Shown: positions 25,869 to 35,066 of the stretch, piece after piece
Numbering within the stretch: position 1 is the stretch's first letter
Layout of the letters: each line of letters starts with the position of its first letter
Source: Rikenellaceae bacterium
GTDB taxonomy: Bacteria > Bacteroidota > Bacteroidia > Bacteroidales > Rikenellaceae
DNA length: 57,544 bases
NCBI GenBank assembly: GCA_015059875.1
Contig: SUZQ01000006.1
Span: forward strand, 1 to 57,544
Direction: 5' to 3'
Notes under the pieces: generated by a model
Told to the model about the DNA's origin: nothing
Database searches by the model: none
Seen by the model: only the letters and a program-made list of their open reading frames with translations
Translations under genes and position numbers: made by a program

Positions 25869-27678
25869 CTTTTTCGAGGTGTGCTTTAACCTTTTGGGCT
25901 CTTGCTTTGCCAACAATCTCGGCAATCTCCTCCACCGAAGCCACACGAAGTTTCGATAGTGTACGGAAGTGGCGCAAAAGTGCCGTAATACTCTTTTCGC
26001 CAACACCTTCAATCCCCTCAAGTCCCGTCTTAATAAAGTTTTTACTACGACGATTGCGATGGTGTGTAATTCCGAATCGGTGCGCCTCATCACGAATATG
26101 GCAAATCACCTTCAACGGCTCGCCCGTACGGCTCAAATAGTACGGCATAGGATCGTTCGGATAGAAGACCTCCTCCAACCGTTTTGCAAGGCCCACAATC
26201 GGCACTCTCTCGGCGATGCCCAACTCCTGCAAAATTGCATAGGCACTCGACAGCTGACCTTTACCGCCATCCACAACTATCAAATCGGGCAACTCCGCCC
26301 CCTCCTCCAAGAGGCGAGTATAACGGCGAGTGAGAATCTCTCGCATCGAAGCGAAGTCATCTGCTCCGACTACGGTTTTAATATTGAAGTGGCGATACTC
26401 TTTGCGCGAAGGTTTGCCATCGCGAAATACCACACACGACGCTACAGGGTTAGTTCCCTGCAGGTTAGAGTTATCGAAACACTCTATATGACGAGGCTCT
26501 TTCTCGAGTCGCAACTCCCGACGCATTGCCTCCATAAGTCGGTCTGTGTGGCGTGCAGGGTTGTGAATTTCGAGGTTTTTCAATCGCTCTGCACGAGTGG
26601 TCTTTGCCGAGCGCAACGAGAACGCCAACAAATCGTGTTTCTCACCTCGCTTTGGCACTGTAAACTTCACCCCCTCAAACAGCTCTTCGTGAGGCATCAC
26701 CGACACCAACACATCGCGTGCCAGTTCGCCAGCAATATTCTCCTTAATATGCTGAATACCAAGCGTCATAATATCTTGCTCGGTACTCTCCACTCCTACT
26801 GCTATAGTAGCGGTATGTACCGCTGTAATTGAGCCGTTACGCACTCGCAAAAAGTTGCAATACGCCTCGTCGTCATCCACAAGCAACGAAAAGATATCCA
26901 TATCACCCATCTTCGCGCTAACGATAACAGAACGCGAAGCGTAACGCTCCAACGCATCAAGGCGAGCCTTATAACGCGCAGCAACCTCAAATCGCAACTC
27001 CTCTGCAGCCTGCATCATCTCCCCTTCGAGGTAGTTTCGTACAGGTCGCAAATCGCCCTTCAAGACCGCTGTGGCAATATCAATGTAACCCCTGTACTCC
27101 TCTCGGCTACACTTTCCGATACAGGGAGCTTTGCAGTTTCCGAGGTGGAATTGCAGACAGGCAGTATGTTTTGATGCCGCGATACTCGCTTCAGTCATCT
27201 TTTGACGACAGCTCCTCAACGGCAACGCCTCGCGCAGAAAGTCGAGAACTGCCCTCTGGGCTGATATCGAGCCGTAAGGCCCATAATATTGAGAGCCGTC
27301 ACGCACAACTTGACGAGTGGAGAGGATGCGTGGAAATGTCTCTGCCGTAACAGCAATCCACGGATAGCTCTTGTCATCCTTGAGCAAGATATTATAGCGT
27401 GGTTGGAGAGTCTTGATAAGAGAGTTTTCGAGCAACAACGCATCTGTTTCGCTATCGACCACAATATGCCGCATTGCGGCTATTTGTCGCACCATCACTC
27501 GCACCTTCGCTGAATGATCTCTGTTTTCGACAAAATAGGAGCGTACTCGATTGCGTAAATATTTCGCTTTTCCCACATATATAACATCCCCCTTGCTATT
27601 CTCAAAAAGATAGCATCCGGGCGACATCGGCAGCATCGCAACCTGCTCTTTTATTGATTTTTTATCGTTTTTCAACAT
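25852..27678 (-). CDS. uvrC: UvrABC nuclease subunit C
   Basis: This 608-aa nucleotide-excision-repair endonuclease makes the two incisions around a lesion. The GIY-YIG domain is at the N-terminus (SPGCYLFENSKGDVIYVGKA, residues 19-38), then a UVR-type linker region (LRPVRNYLEGEMMQAAEELRFE in part), the RNase H-like C-terminal nuclease with ECFDNSNLQGTNPVAS and IVVDGGKGQLSSA, and a helix-hairpin-helix end (IEGVGEKSITALLRHF). The start at 27678 gives the normal N-terminus. A TACCTTTG box (27696-27689) lies only 10 nt before the ATG. Confidence 0.96.
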   Translation of the reverse strand: MLKNDKKSIKEQVAMLPMSPGCYLFENSKGDVIYVGKAKYLRNRVRSYFVENRDHSAKVRVMVRQIAAMRHIVVDSETDALLLENSLIKTLQPRYNILLKDDKSYPWIAVTAETFPRILSTRQVVRDGSQYYGPYGSISAQRAVLDFLREALPLRSCRQKMTEASIAASKHTACLQFHLGNCKAPCIGKCSREEYRGYIDIATAVLKGDLRPVRNYLEGEMMQAAEELRFEVAARYKARLDALERYASRSVIVSAKMGDMDIFSLLVDDDEAYCNFLRVRNGSITAVHTATIAVGVESTEQDIMTLGIQHIKENIAGELARDVLVSVMPHEELFEGVKFTVPKRGEKHDLLAFSLRSAKTTRAERLKNLEIHNPARHTDRLMEAMRRELRLEKEPRHIECFDNSNLQGTNPVASCVVFRDGKPSRKEYRHFNIKTVVGADDFASMREILTRRYTRLLEEGAELPDLIVVDGGKGQLSSAYAILQELGIAERVPIVGLAKRLEEVFYPNDPMPYYLSRTGEPLKVICHIRDEAHRFGITHHRNRRSKNFIKTGLEGIEGVGEKSITALLRHFRTLSKLRVASVEEIAEIVGKARAQKVKAHLEKEKANG

Positions 27679-27688
27679 AACATCACCA

Positions 27689-27696
27689 CAAAGGTA
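27689..27696 (-). promoter_or_regulatory. -7 box close to the uvrC start codon
   Basis: Minus-strand TACCTTTG, 10 nt between its G and the ATG. This would give a leader of only a few nucleotides. Confidence 0.55.
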
Positions 27697-27739
27697 TAAA
27701 ATTTTATCATAATCGCATTAATATTAATTAAAATAATAT

Positions 27740-27747
27740 TAACTTTG
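27740..27747 (+). promoter_or_regulatory. -7 box of the 1003-aa lipoprotein gene
   Basis: TAACTTTG, 45 nt before the ATG at 27793. This lies opposite the uvrC promoter in the 114-bp divergent region. Confidence 0.6.
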
Positions 27748-27792
27748 CAGCGAAGCCTTTACTTGGAAATATCAATTTTTACAAACAACTAT

Positions 27793-30700
27793 ATGAAGAA
27801 ACTTTTTACCACATTGTGCTTATGTGCTGCGTTGTCGTTTGTTGGTTGCGTAGACCACAGTTTCGATATTGCAGATGTATCCGGAGAGGTTACCATTGGT
27901 GGAGAGGAGTTGGTGCTCCCTTTGGCCGATGTCGATAACATCTATCTCGGAGATCTTTTGAAAGAGGAGGATGTCATCAAGAGTGATGAGAATGGCGTCT
28001 ATCAGATCTACTTCTCTTCGTTTGGCGAGGATCCTACGAAGTACGAATCCCTCAAAATCGATGGCATGTCAATACCAGCAATTACAGGGTTGTCGCCTCA
28101 AATCGATCCATTCAAATTCAGTTTCGACCAGATGCCTACACAGTTGCAACTGGATGGTTTCAGCCAAACTTTCAATGTAGACTTCCCAAGCGTAAACGAC
28201 CTCGTTCGCGTTGCACCAATTACTGTTGAGTTGCCTTTGGATATCAAACTTCCTACTATTTTGGAGGGACAAGCACAAGGCTCTATTCCTGCAGCCCTTG
28301 TGCCATATCTTCCACAACTTACCTCTAAGTATTCAAATGAGACGGTATTCAATGCAAGCATCACCATCTTGAAGGAGTTGAAGAAGATTGACTTCGTAGA
28401 GTTCGGTAGTAAAGAACATCCGTATGGAGCACCATTCTACATCAATATCGACCTTAACGGCTTGCAGAATGTGAATGGCGGAGGAACCATCAAGTTGAAT
28501 GTCGATTTCCCACACGGATACTACCTCCGTGACAGCAATGGTAAAGACTTCCCTGCTGCAACACACAACATTTTGAACGAGGAGATTACCATCGAAAAGG
28601 GACAAAGAAACATTAGTTTGTTGGTATACCTTAACAAGATTGATTACAGCGACCACGAATTTAACGAGGGCTTGTTGGTAATTGACGACCATATTAAATA
28701 TGGTTATGATGTTAGCCTCAATGTATGTGCAGGAGATTACAACCTCAAGAATGCTCCAACATTTACCCTTATGGCACAGCCGCAATATAAGGATGTAGAG
28801 ATTGTTATCAACCACTTCGAATTGCCTGAGTTGAAGCACGACATCTCCTATACATTCGAGGGGCTGCCAAGCGCAATTTCTGTTGAGAAGATTGCATTTA
28901 CCAAGAATACCAACCTTTCGGTGTCATTGACTGGCTTGAGCTGGTGTATTGTAAAAGACAACTTGACAGACGAGCTTGTTTCTCCATTTATTGAGATTGC
29001 TCTTCCTAAGTGTATGCGTTTCCGTCCAAATGCGCTGCTCAATGCAGAGACCAACCATCTGCTCGCTTCAATAGCTGATTTGGAACAAGGTATTACACTC
29101 TCGCTCGACCACATTGATTGTACAACAGAAGGCATACAGTTCAAGGATGGCACTCTGTCAATAAATGAGACTATTGCAGCAGCGGTACATTTGGAGAGCC
29201 TTGATAACCACACTATTCTCGCCTCTTCAATCAATCCTCCAAAGGATTTGGCTATAGCCCTCAATATATCGGACACCGTGCTTGAGGTAGATTTGGCAGA
29301 GACCAAGATTTCGTGGAGCGAGGATCAGGTATACAACTTTGACCTCAAGGATCAAGTCCCTTCATTGTCGCAGGTTATCGAAATCCCTGAAATGATCTCA
29401 TCTATTGAGTGCATCGAGATTGGCAAGCATAACAGCAAGGAGCCTGTTTCAATGTCGTTCGATTTGAGCGTCTTAAATAGCAAGGCATTCCCTGTAAACG
29501 AGGTCGAGGTCAAATTGTCGGTTAATATCGGCAAGATGCTACGCCCTACTCAGGAGTGTCTCAACAGCGGCATCATAAAGAAGAACGCCGATGGAGATTA
29601 CATCCTCGACATCAACGAAATTTGGTCTCCTAATAAATCGAGCCTATCAAAGAGAATCAGTTTTGAGGCTTTAGAGAACATCCCTGCTATCGTTGATGGC
29701 AAGATTAAACTTGAGCAGACCTTCCCAGTTGAGGGTAGCGTAAGAATCAGAGGTGGTGAGAGCATTGATCTCTCTGGGCTTGACAATACTGAAATTAACA
29801 TAAACATTCACATTGACGACATCGAGGTTCGCACTTTCACGGGCGGTTTGAATATCTCGGTTGCACCAGAAGAGATGGTTGTTGAGTTAGGAGAGCTCGG
29901 CAATCTCGGAGTTAATATCGCGGCTTTGAGTCTTAACCCTATCCTCCGCGTCAAGTTGAAGGATAACCCTACGGGTATTCCATTCGCTGCAAATATCGCA
30001 GTAAAGACCTTCGCTAAAGATAGCAACACGCCAATGCAGACCATAACTGTTCCTACAATAAATATCGCAGGAAATGGTGCATCGGAGATTGTACTTTCAA
30101 CACCAAGGAATGCAGGCAAGTACGAGGGTACGGGCGTTACATTTATCGCTATCGAGGGCTTGTCGGAACTCCTGAAGGGAGAACTTCCATCGAAGATTGC
30201 CGTAAATATGTCGGTAGCATCGGATAATAGCAAGAACTACACTATCGACCTGCTTCGCGCTGCTGAGGGTTATCTGCTCGAATACCAGTACGAGGCTATC
30301 GTGCCTATGGAGTTTGATGGCGAGGTAGATATGTCGTACGCTACTACTATCTCGGATTTGAACGAAACTTTCTCAGCCCTTGCTGAGGATATCCCAGGAC
30401 TGAAGGTTGGCGACATTGGTTTAGTTGCCGAGTTCGGCTCGACCATTCCTTTCGACCTCCAATTGTCAGCTCAATTGGTAAATAAGGATGGTACAACCGA
30501 TGGCATAGATGCAGCTCTCAATATCTCGAACAATGGCTTTATCCGAGGTTGGACTAAGGCTGATGGCGAGAATCCTCGCATCTCCGACTTGGAGATTAAG
30601 TTCGATTTGGGCGAGAGTCAGTCGCTCACTGCATTGAAGAATGTAGATGGAATACGACTCAAATTTGTCATCATGGACAATGGTATTGACGACATCGCTT

Positions 30701-30804
30701 CACTTGCGAAGAATCAGTACCTGAACGGAAATATCAAGTTGCGTATTCGCGACGGCTTGACAATAGATATTATGGATCTCTTAAAGAACAGTAAGGAGGA
30801 GTAA
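27793..30804 (+). CDS. Large lipoprotein of unknown function
   Basis: The protein is 1003 aa from the ATG at 27793. A lipoprotein signal peptide (MKKLFTTLCLCAALSFVGC, Cys at 19) is followed by an acidic N-terminus (VDHSFDIADVSGEV). The rest is beta-rich, with many short segments of the pattern V-x-L-x-L-x-I, and repeated immunoglobulin-like or beta-sandwich modules are likely. I see no catalytic motif. It ends 3 nt before the DUF5723 gene and is surely co-transcribed with it, so the two probably work together at the outer membrane. I do not recognise a characterised family. Confidence 0.8.
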   Translation: MKKLFTTLCLCAALSFVGCVDHSFDIADVSGEVTIGGEELVLPLADVDNIYLGDLLKEEDVIKSDENGVYQIYFSSFGEDPTKYESLKIDGMSIPAITGLSPQIDPFKFSFDQMPTQLQLDGFSQTFNVDFPSVNDLVRVAPITVELPLDIKLPTILEGQAQGSIPAALVPYLPQLTSKYSNETVFNASITILKELKKIDFVEFGSKEHPYGAPFYINIDLNGLQNVNGGGTIKLNVDFPHGYYLRDSNGKDFPAATHNILNEEITIEKGQRNISLLVYLNKIDYSDHEFNEGLLVIDDHIKYGYDVSLNVCAGDYNLKNAPTFTLMAQPQYKDVEIVINHFELPELKHDISYTFEGLPSAISVEKIAFTKNTNLSVSLTGLSWCIVKDNLTDELVSPFIEIALPKCMRFRPNALLNAETNHLLASIADLEQGITLSLDHIDCTTEGIQFKDGTLSINETIAAAVHLESLDNHTILASSINPPKDLAIALNISDTVLEVDLAETKISWSEDQVYNFDLKDQVPSLSQVIEIPEMISSIECIEIGKHNSKEPVSMSFDLSVLNSKAFPVNEVEVKLSVNIGKMLRPTQECLNSGIIKKNADGDYILDINEIWSPNKSSLSKRISFEALENIPAIVDGKIKLEQTFPVEGSVRIRGGESIDLSGLDNTEININIHIDDIEVRTFTGGLNISVAPEEMVVELGELGNLGVNIAALSLNPILRVKLKDNPTGIPFAANIAVKTFAKDSNTPMQTITVPTINIAGNGASEIVLSTPRNAGKYEGTGVTFIAIEGLSELLKGELPSKIAVNMSVASDNSKNYTIDLLRAAEGYLLEYQYEAIVPMEFDGEVDMSYATTISDLNETFSALAEDIPGLKVGDIGLVAEFGSTIPFDLQLSAQLVNKDGTTDGIDAALNISNNGFIRGWTKADGENPRISDLEIKFDLGESQSLTALKNVDGIRLKFVIMDNGIDDIASLAKNQYLNGNIKLRIRDGLTIDIMDLLKNSKEE

Positions 30805-30807
30805 GCT

Positions 30808-32217
30808 ATGCGTTTTTCTAATAGATTATTTATCACAATATTTGCCATCTTTGCCACAGTGTCAGTATCGGCACAGATGCGTACCGCCTACTTTATGGAG
30901 GGCTCGTACTTCCGTACCGATATGAATGCTGCACTCGCACCTACACGCGGTTACATAAAGATACCTGCAATCGGAGGTTTGGGCGTAGATTTTGGCAACA
31001 ACTACTTTTCGGTAAACAACCTCTTTTTCCAGAAGGATGGCGGTATCTATACATTTATGCACAGCGATGTATCGGCTGACGAGTTCCTTGGAAATCTCGC
31101 CGATAAGGGTAAGTTGAGCGTAAATCTCAACACCTCACTCATCGGTTTCGGAGCGCATACAAAGAAGCTCTTTTGGAGCTTTGGATTAAACCTTCGCTCC
31201 AACACCGAGATTACACTCTCGAAGGATATGTTCTCCGCGCTGAAGAATCTCTCGAATGGATATTACAACTTGGGCGACACCCACATCTCCAACCGCGAGT
31301 ATATTGAGGCGGCTATCGGTATTGCTATTCCGATTAAGGAGTTTATGACCTTCGGATTCCGTGTTAAGGGATTAGTTGGTATTGCAGACCTCTCGATGAA
31401 GATGGACAAGATGTATCTTGATATAAACGAGAATGCAGTCCGAGGAGAGCTTATAGGTGGTATTCGCGGAAACTGCCCTCTATTCACCCCTAACTATGTT
31501 GTTGGCTCGGAGTTCTCGACTGATGGCATTATCGAGCAGGATATATCGAAGGTGTTGAAGAATATCAAGAGTTGGGGTTTGGGAGCAGATTTCGGATTCG
31601 AGTTCCGATTCTTGGATGACCACCTCAAGGTTTCGGTTGGTGTAAACGACCTCGGCTTTATCAAGTGGAATGGCAACAACACCATTAATGCCAACGGAAA
31701 TGCCAACTTCTCCTATACAGGATTCGACCTCACAACACAGGAGGCGCAGGTAGATGGAGGATTCAATGCTTTAATGGCAAAATCAGAAGGCTCATACACA
31801 ACTCGCCTCTCTTGCTCGCTCAACGGAGGTGTCGAGTATAACATCTTGAACAACTGGATTGCATTTGGTCTGCTTTCGCACACCGAGTTCTGCCAAAACT
31901 TCACTCGAACTGAACTTACCGCATCGGTGAACTTCCGTATTATGCGTTGGCTCTCAACATCGTTCAGCCACACATTCCTCAATGGAAATCGACCAGGAGT
32001 ATTAGGATGGGCGTTGAATCTTCACCCTCCTGGATTCCATCTCTTCCTCGGTGCAGACTTTATTGATACCCGTTTTGCAGTATACAACAAGACTTTGCCT
32101 ATTCCAAAGATGATGACCTCGGCGAATGTCTATGTAGGCGTAGGTTTCAACCTCGGCAAAGCAAAGTATATGAAGTCGATGCAGAAGAGGTCCAAGAAGA
32201 GCGACAAAAAAGCGTAG
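30808..32217 (+). CDS. DUF5723-like exported protein, probable outer-membrane beta-barrel
   Basis: This 469-aa protein has a signal peptide (MRFSNRLFITIFAIFATVSVSAQ). The mature part begins MRTAYFMEGSYFRTDMNAAL, followed by a stretch rich in alternating hydrophobic/aromatic segments (FWSFGLNLRS, MRWLSTSFSHTF, VYVGVGFNLGKAKY) as in outer-membrane beta-barrels. From memory it resembles Bacteroidales proteins annotated DUF5723. The C-terminus is a lysine-rich tail (QKRSKKSDKKA) rather than a terminal aromatic. It is coupled to the upstream lipoprotein gene; its function is unknown. Confidence 0.75.
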   Translation: MRFSNRLFITIFAIFATVSVSAQMRTAYFMEGSYFRTDMNAALAPTRGYIKIPAIGGLGVDFGNNYFSVNNLFFQKDGGIYTFMHSDVSADEFLGNLADKGKLSVNLNTSLIGFGAHTKKLFWSFGLNLRSNTEITLSKDMFSALKNLSNGYYNLGDTHISNREYIEAAIGIAIPIKEFMTFGFRVKGLVGIADLSMKMDKMYLDINENAVRGELIGGIRGNCPLFTPNYVVGSEFSTDGIIEQDISKVLKNIKSWGLGADFGFEFRFLDDHLKVSVGVNDLGFIKWNGNNTINANGNANFSYTGFDLTTQEAQVDGGFNALMAKSEGSYTTRLSCSLNGGVEYNILNNWIAFGLLSHTEFCQNFTRTELTASVNFRIMRWLSTSFSHTFLNGNRPGVLGWALNLHPPGFHLFLGADFIDTRFAVYNKTLPIPKMMTSANVYVGVGFNLGKAKYMKSMQKRSKKSDKKA

Positions 32218-32220
32218 TTT

Positions 32221-32259
32221 TATTTATCCGCAAGGTTAGCACAATCTTGCGGATAAATA
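32221..32259 (+). terminator. Terminator after the DUF5723 gene
   Basis: A 14-bp stem (32221-32234 with 32246-32259), loop of 11 nt, AT-rich ends. The WYL gene begins 28 nt further on, so read-through or an unseen promoter must serve it. Confidence 0.65.
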
Positions 32260-32287
32260 GTAATAGTAGTAGCACAAACTTTCAGAG

Positions 32288-33199
32288 ATGGATCAACCGA
32301 AGATTGAGCGCGTACTGCGATTGATGAAGATGATGACAAGTGGCAACCGCTATACCATTGATGAGTTGGCGGAGCGTCTTGACACCTCCTATCGTTCAGT
32401 GTACCGCTATATCGAGACCTTCAAGGATGTAGGATTCGTTGTGCACAAGGAGGCTTCAGGTGTCTACTATCTTGGTAAGGAGAGCCCCTATTTTAAGGAT
32501 ATCTCGCAACTCATTCACTTCACAGACGAGGAGGCTCACATCGTAAACCAACTTATTGGCGCGTTGGATGACACCAATATGCTGAAGCAGAACTTGCGTC
32601 GCAAACTCTCCTCAATCTACAACTGCACATCGCTTGCCAATAGCATCGTAAAGGGCAAAAATGCCGAGAATGTAAATCGCATAATCTCGGCTATTGAGGA
32701 GCATCGCCAAGTTGTTCTTCACGACTATTCGTCGTCGCACACGGGAACAAAACGCGACAGATTAGTAGAGCCAATATCCTTCACTACGAACTATGTGCAG
32801 ATTTGGTGCTTCGACATATCCGATAGCAAAACAAAGCTATTCAACACAGCTCGTATTGGCGAAGTCGAACTGCTTGACTCCGAATGGCAACACGAAGCGG
32901 AGCATAATTGCGGATATATAGATATATTTCGTAATATGGGTTTCGTGCAGCAACGCGTTGTGTTGAAGCTCGGAGTTATGTCGCACAATCTTCTAATTGA
33001 GGAGTATCCGCTTGCCGAGCGCGACCTGAAGCAGATTGACGACACTCATTGGCAGCTTGACACTATGGTGTGCAACTACGCAGGTGTGGCTCGTTTCGTA
33101 ATCGGACTCGCTGAAGATATTGAGATTATTGACTCTCCAGATTTCATCGATTATATGCGTAAACGACACTCACTTATTGCCGAGAAGTTTGCTTTTTAA
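32288..33199 (+). CDS. WYL-domain transcriptional regulator
   Basis: This 303-aa protein has an N-terminal winged HTH (residues about 5-60, YTIDELAERLDTSYRSVYRY), followed by a WYL-type ligand domain (QVVLHDYSSSHTGTKRDRLV, EPISFTTNYVQIWCFDISD) and a C-terminal WCX-like domain. WYL proteins regulate transcription, often in response to nucleic-acid or nucleotide ligands, and include DNA-damage and defence regulators, but here no defence gene is adjacent. The target is unknown; the preceding lipoprotein/DUF5723 pair is the nearest candidate. Confidence 0.88.
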   Translation: MDQPKIERVLRLMKMMTSGNRYTIDELAERLDTSYRSVYRYIETFKDVGFVVHKEASGVYYLGKESPYFKDISQLIHFTDEEAHIVNQLIGALDDTNMLKQNLRRKLSSIYNCTSLANSIVKGKNAENVNRIISAIEEHRQVVLHDYSSSHTGTKRDRLVEPISFTTNYVQIWCFDISDSKTKLFNTARIGEVELLDSEWQHEAEHNCGYIDIFRNMGFVQQRVVLKLGVMSHNLLIEEYPLAERDLKQIDDTHWQLDTMVCNYAGVARFVIGLAEDIEIIDSPDFIDYMRKRHSLIAEKFAF

Positions 33200-33222
33200 C
33201 CGTGAGGGGGGAGTGTGGAGAA

Positions 33223-33262
33223 ACAGTAACGGGCGAGATGTTTTTCTCGCCCGTTACTGTGT
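33223..33262. terminator. Bidirectional terminator between the WYL gene and gcvH
   Basis: A 16-bp perfect stem (33223-33238 with 33245-33260), T-rich loop. Confidence 0.9.
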
Positions 33263-33279
33263 TATAGGGTGTACCTATC

Positions 33280-33663
33280 CTATTTCTCGATAAAAGCAGC
33301 ATAGTCGTCAGCCGAAAGGAGCGAATCAACCTCCTCTGGAGCAGACATCTTAATCTTAACCATCCAGCCCTCGCCGTATGGATCTTTATTTACGAGCGAT
33401 GGATCGGCGTCGATTGCAGGGTTTACCTCTACAACCTCGCCCGAAACAGGGGTAAATGCATCGCTAACGGTCTTTACCGCCTCGATAGTTCCGAAAATAT
33501 CGCCAGCCGCAAGAGTCTCGCCCTCGCTCTGGATATCAACAAATACGATATCGCCCAACTCGCTCTGTGCAAAATCGGTAATACCAACATAGGCGAACTC
33601 GCCCTCTACTCGACACCACTCGTGGTCGTTCGAATACTTCAATTCAGCAGGAATGTTTGACAT
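33280..33663 (-). CDS. gcvH: Glycine cleavage system H protein
   Basis: This 127-aa lipoyl carrier shuttles the methylamine group of glycine between the P and T proteins. The lipoylated Lys is in [17 protein letters not shown]-terminal [20 protein letters not shown] and C-terminal [11 protein letters not shown] are the usual blocks. No gcvP or gcvT is in the window. In some bacteria GcvH also serves lipoate synthesis. No promoter box was found in the 170 bp upstream, which is filled by heptamer repeats. Confidence 0.96.
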   Translation of the reverse strand: MSNIPAELKYSNDHEWCRVEGEFAYVGITDFAQSELGDIVFVDIQSEGETLAAGDIFGTIEAVKTVSDAFTPVSGEVVEVNPAIDADPSLVNKDPYGEGWMVKIKMSAPEEVDSLLSADDYAAFIEK

Positions 33664-33738
33664 AGTTATAATGGTTTTTAGTTGTTATGTTTTCTTCGTA
33701 CTCCGTAGCTAATCGCTACTTGCTTTCTCTTTTTGGGG

Positions 33739-33799
33739 CTTTTAGCCATTGGCCTTTAGCCATTAGCTTTTTCCTTTCTATTGCTTTTAGCCGTTAGAC
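33739..33799. repeat. Heptamer (TTAGCCA family) arrays, locus 5
   Basis: Two short arrays (33739-33771 and 33783-33799) lie between gcvH and the four-helix-bundle gene. Confidence 0.75.
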
Positions 33800-33835
33800 A
33801 TCTGAGTTTTGTTTCCCCTTATCGTTGTTCATCGG

Positions 33836-34189
33836 CTACTTACGAATAACCGATATTAAGTGATTGACACCCTTTTGTATTGCGTGTAACCTCTCCAATA
33901 ATTGAGCGTTATCCGACTCCGAAATATAGCCAACCCTATTTGCAATTATCAGCTGTGTTTCCAACTCAAATGCCGAGCCTAATGCCATCTCCAGAAAATG
34001 GATAAACTCTATCTCCGATTTTCGAGAAGCTCCCTCGGCTATATTGGACGATATCGAAACTGATGCACGCTGTATCTGCCCTACCAGACCATACTTTTCC
34101 TCTTTCGGAAAATTCGCGGTATAGCCGTATATGTCAGTGGTAAGTTCCATCGCCATATTCCAAACCGCATATTTTCGGAAATCTCTCAT
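33836..34189 (-). CDS. Four-helix-bundle protein (23S rRNA intervening-sequence protein family)
   Basis: The protein is 117 aa and entirely helical. The typical sequence is FRKYAVWNMAMELTTDIYGY, then QIQRASVSISSNIAEGASRK, FIHFLEMALGSAFELETQL and a C-terminal helix. The family was first seen in intervening sequences within 23S rRNA genes, but free-standing chromosomal copies like this one are common in Bacteroidota. The molecular role is unknown. It has its own good promoter at 34215-34245 and no rRNA gene nearby. Confidence 0.9.
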   Translation of the reverse strand: MRDFRKYAVWNMAMELTTDIYGYTANFPKEEKYGLVGQIQRASVSISSNIAEGASRKSEIEFIHFLEMALGSAFELETQLIIANRVGYISESDNAQLLERLHAIQKGVNHLISVIRK

Positions 34190-34214
34190 AAAAAGCTAAT
34201 AGCCATTTATTTTA

Positions 34215-34245
34215 CAAAGGTAGTCAAAAAAACATAAAAAGCAAA
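34215..34245 (-). promoter_or_regulatory. Promoter of the four-helix-bundle gene
   Basis: Minus strand: TTTG (34245-34242), 19-nt spacer, TACCTTTG (34222-34215), 25 nt before the ATG. Full consensus. Confidence 0.8.
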
Positions 34246-34299
34246 TTGTTACAGCATATAACGCTTGGGAACGATTGCTCTGTTCTACTCTGCAATAAA

Positions 34300-34334
34300 A
34301 AGCCAATGGCTAATGGCTAACAGCTAATGGCTAT
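34300..34334. repeat. Heptamer (GCTAATG family) array, locus 6
   Basis: The reverse orientation of the TTAGCCA array lies directly at the birA stop codon. Confidence 0.75.
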
Positions 34335-35065
34335 ATTACAAATTCGACCTCTTTGAAGAGATATTCTTTCGTAATGCCCAATTTATTCTCCAACTGCAAC
34401 GCTCCCGAAGAGGCTGTGCCGAGAATTTTTGCTTCAAACATCTCGCCACTCGGCAATGCGTATGTGTGATACTCGTTCAGACGATACAACAACGAATTAT
34501 ATCGCTTATGTAAAAAATTCTGCATTTTGCATTTTGCATTTTGCATTTCACGCAGTGCCTCGTAATTGCGTTGCAGATGCGTCAGAAAGTTCCGCAAAAT
34601 CTCCTCTGCATCGAGTTGCTTTCCAAGCAGTTGCGCCATCGAAACGGGATTTGGAATTGAACTATCAAACTCCGTTTGATTGACATTTATACCTACGCCC
34701 ACAATCGTGCGACGCAGTGTAGTCGAGGAGAGCGAATGTTCAATAAGTATGCCTACCAGCTTTCTATCGCCAACATAGATATCGTTTGTCCACTTTATGC
34801 GCGCCTCGACACCATAGTCGGCAAGCATATCAACCAACGACAACGCCACGACCTCCGACACCAAGAACTGCTCGGCTATAGGGAGGAAGTTAGGCTCAAG
34901 CACCACCGAGAAGGTTAAGTTCTCCCCCCTGCGGCTATGCCACTCGTGACCGCGCTGACCGCGCCCTGCGGTCTGAAAATCTGCCCACACAACATCCCCC
35001 TCGCGATACTTCTCATCGCGAGCATCATCGTTTGTCGAGGTGGTTATGTCGAGGTGATATATCAT
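34331..35065 (-). CDS. birA: Biotin-[acetyl-CoA carboxylase] ligase
   Basis: This 244-aa monofunctional BirA has no N-terminal HTH, so it is an enzyme only. The catalytic core shows TTSTNDDARD, the biotinyl-AMP loop FQTAGRGQRGHEW and the central IKWTNDIYVGDRKLVGILIE region (shown in part), with a C-terminal SH3-like domain. It attaches biotin to the carrier protein. A stretch MQNAKCKMQN at about residue 174 is encoded by a 7-bp microsatellite (AAAATGC units) and looks like an in-frame insertion between two helices. It starts 1 nt after the stop of the FAD oxidoreductase gene, so the two are co-translated. Confidence 0.93.
   Translation of the reverse strand: MIYHLDITTSTNDDARDEKYREGDVVWADFQTAGRGQRGHEWHSRRGENLTFSVVLEPNFLPIAEQFLVSEVVALSLVDMLADYGVEARIKWTNDIYVGDRKLVGILIEHSLSSTTLRRTIVGVGINVNQTEFDSSIPNPVSMAQLLGKQLDAEEILRNFLTHLQRNYEALREMQNAKCKMQNFLHKRYNSLLYRLNEYHTYALPSGEMFEAKILGTASSGALQLENKLGITKEYLFKEVEFVI
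34519..34549. repeat. ATTTTGC heptamer microsatellite inside birA
   Basis: About four 7-bp units lie within the coding region. Three units add 21 nt and keep the frame; loss or gain of one unit would shift it. Confidence 0.9.
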
Positions 35066-35066
35066 A

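Noticed and set aside
32288..33199. WYL regulator as a marker of a defence island
   Set aside because: Flanking genes are surface proteins and gcvH; no nuclease, toxin, methyltransferase or other defence gene is near.
33836..34189. Four-helix-bundle gene as a sign of an rRNA intervening sequence
   Set aside because: No rRNA gene is present; the gene has its own full-consensus promoter and sits among protein genes.
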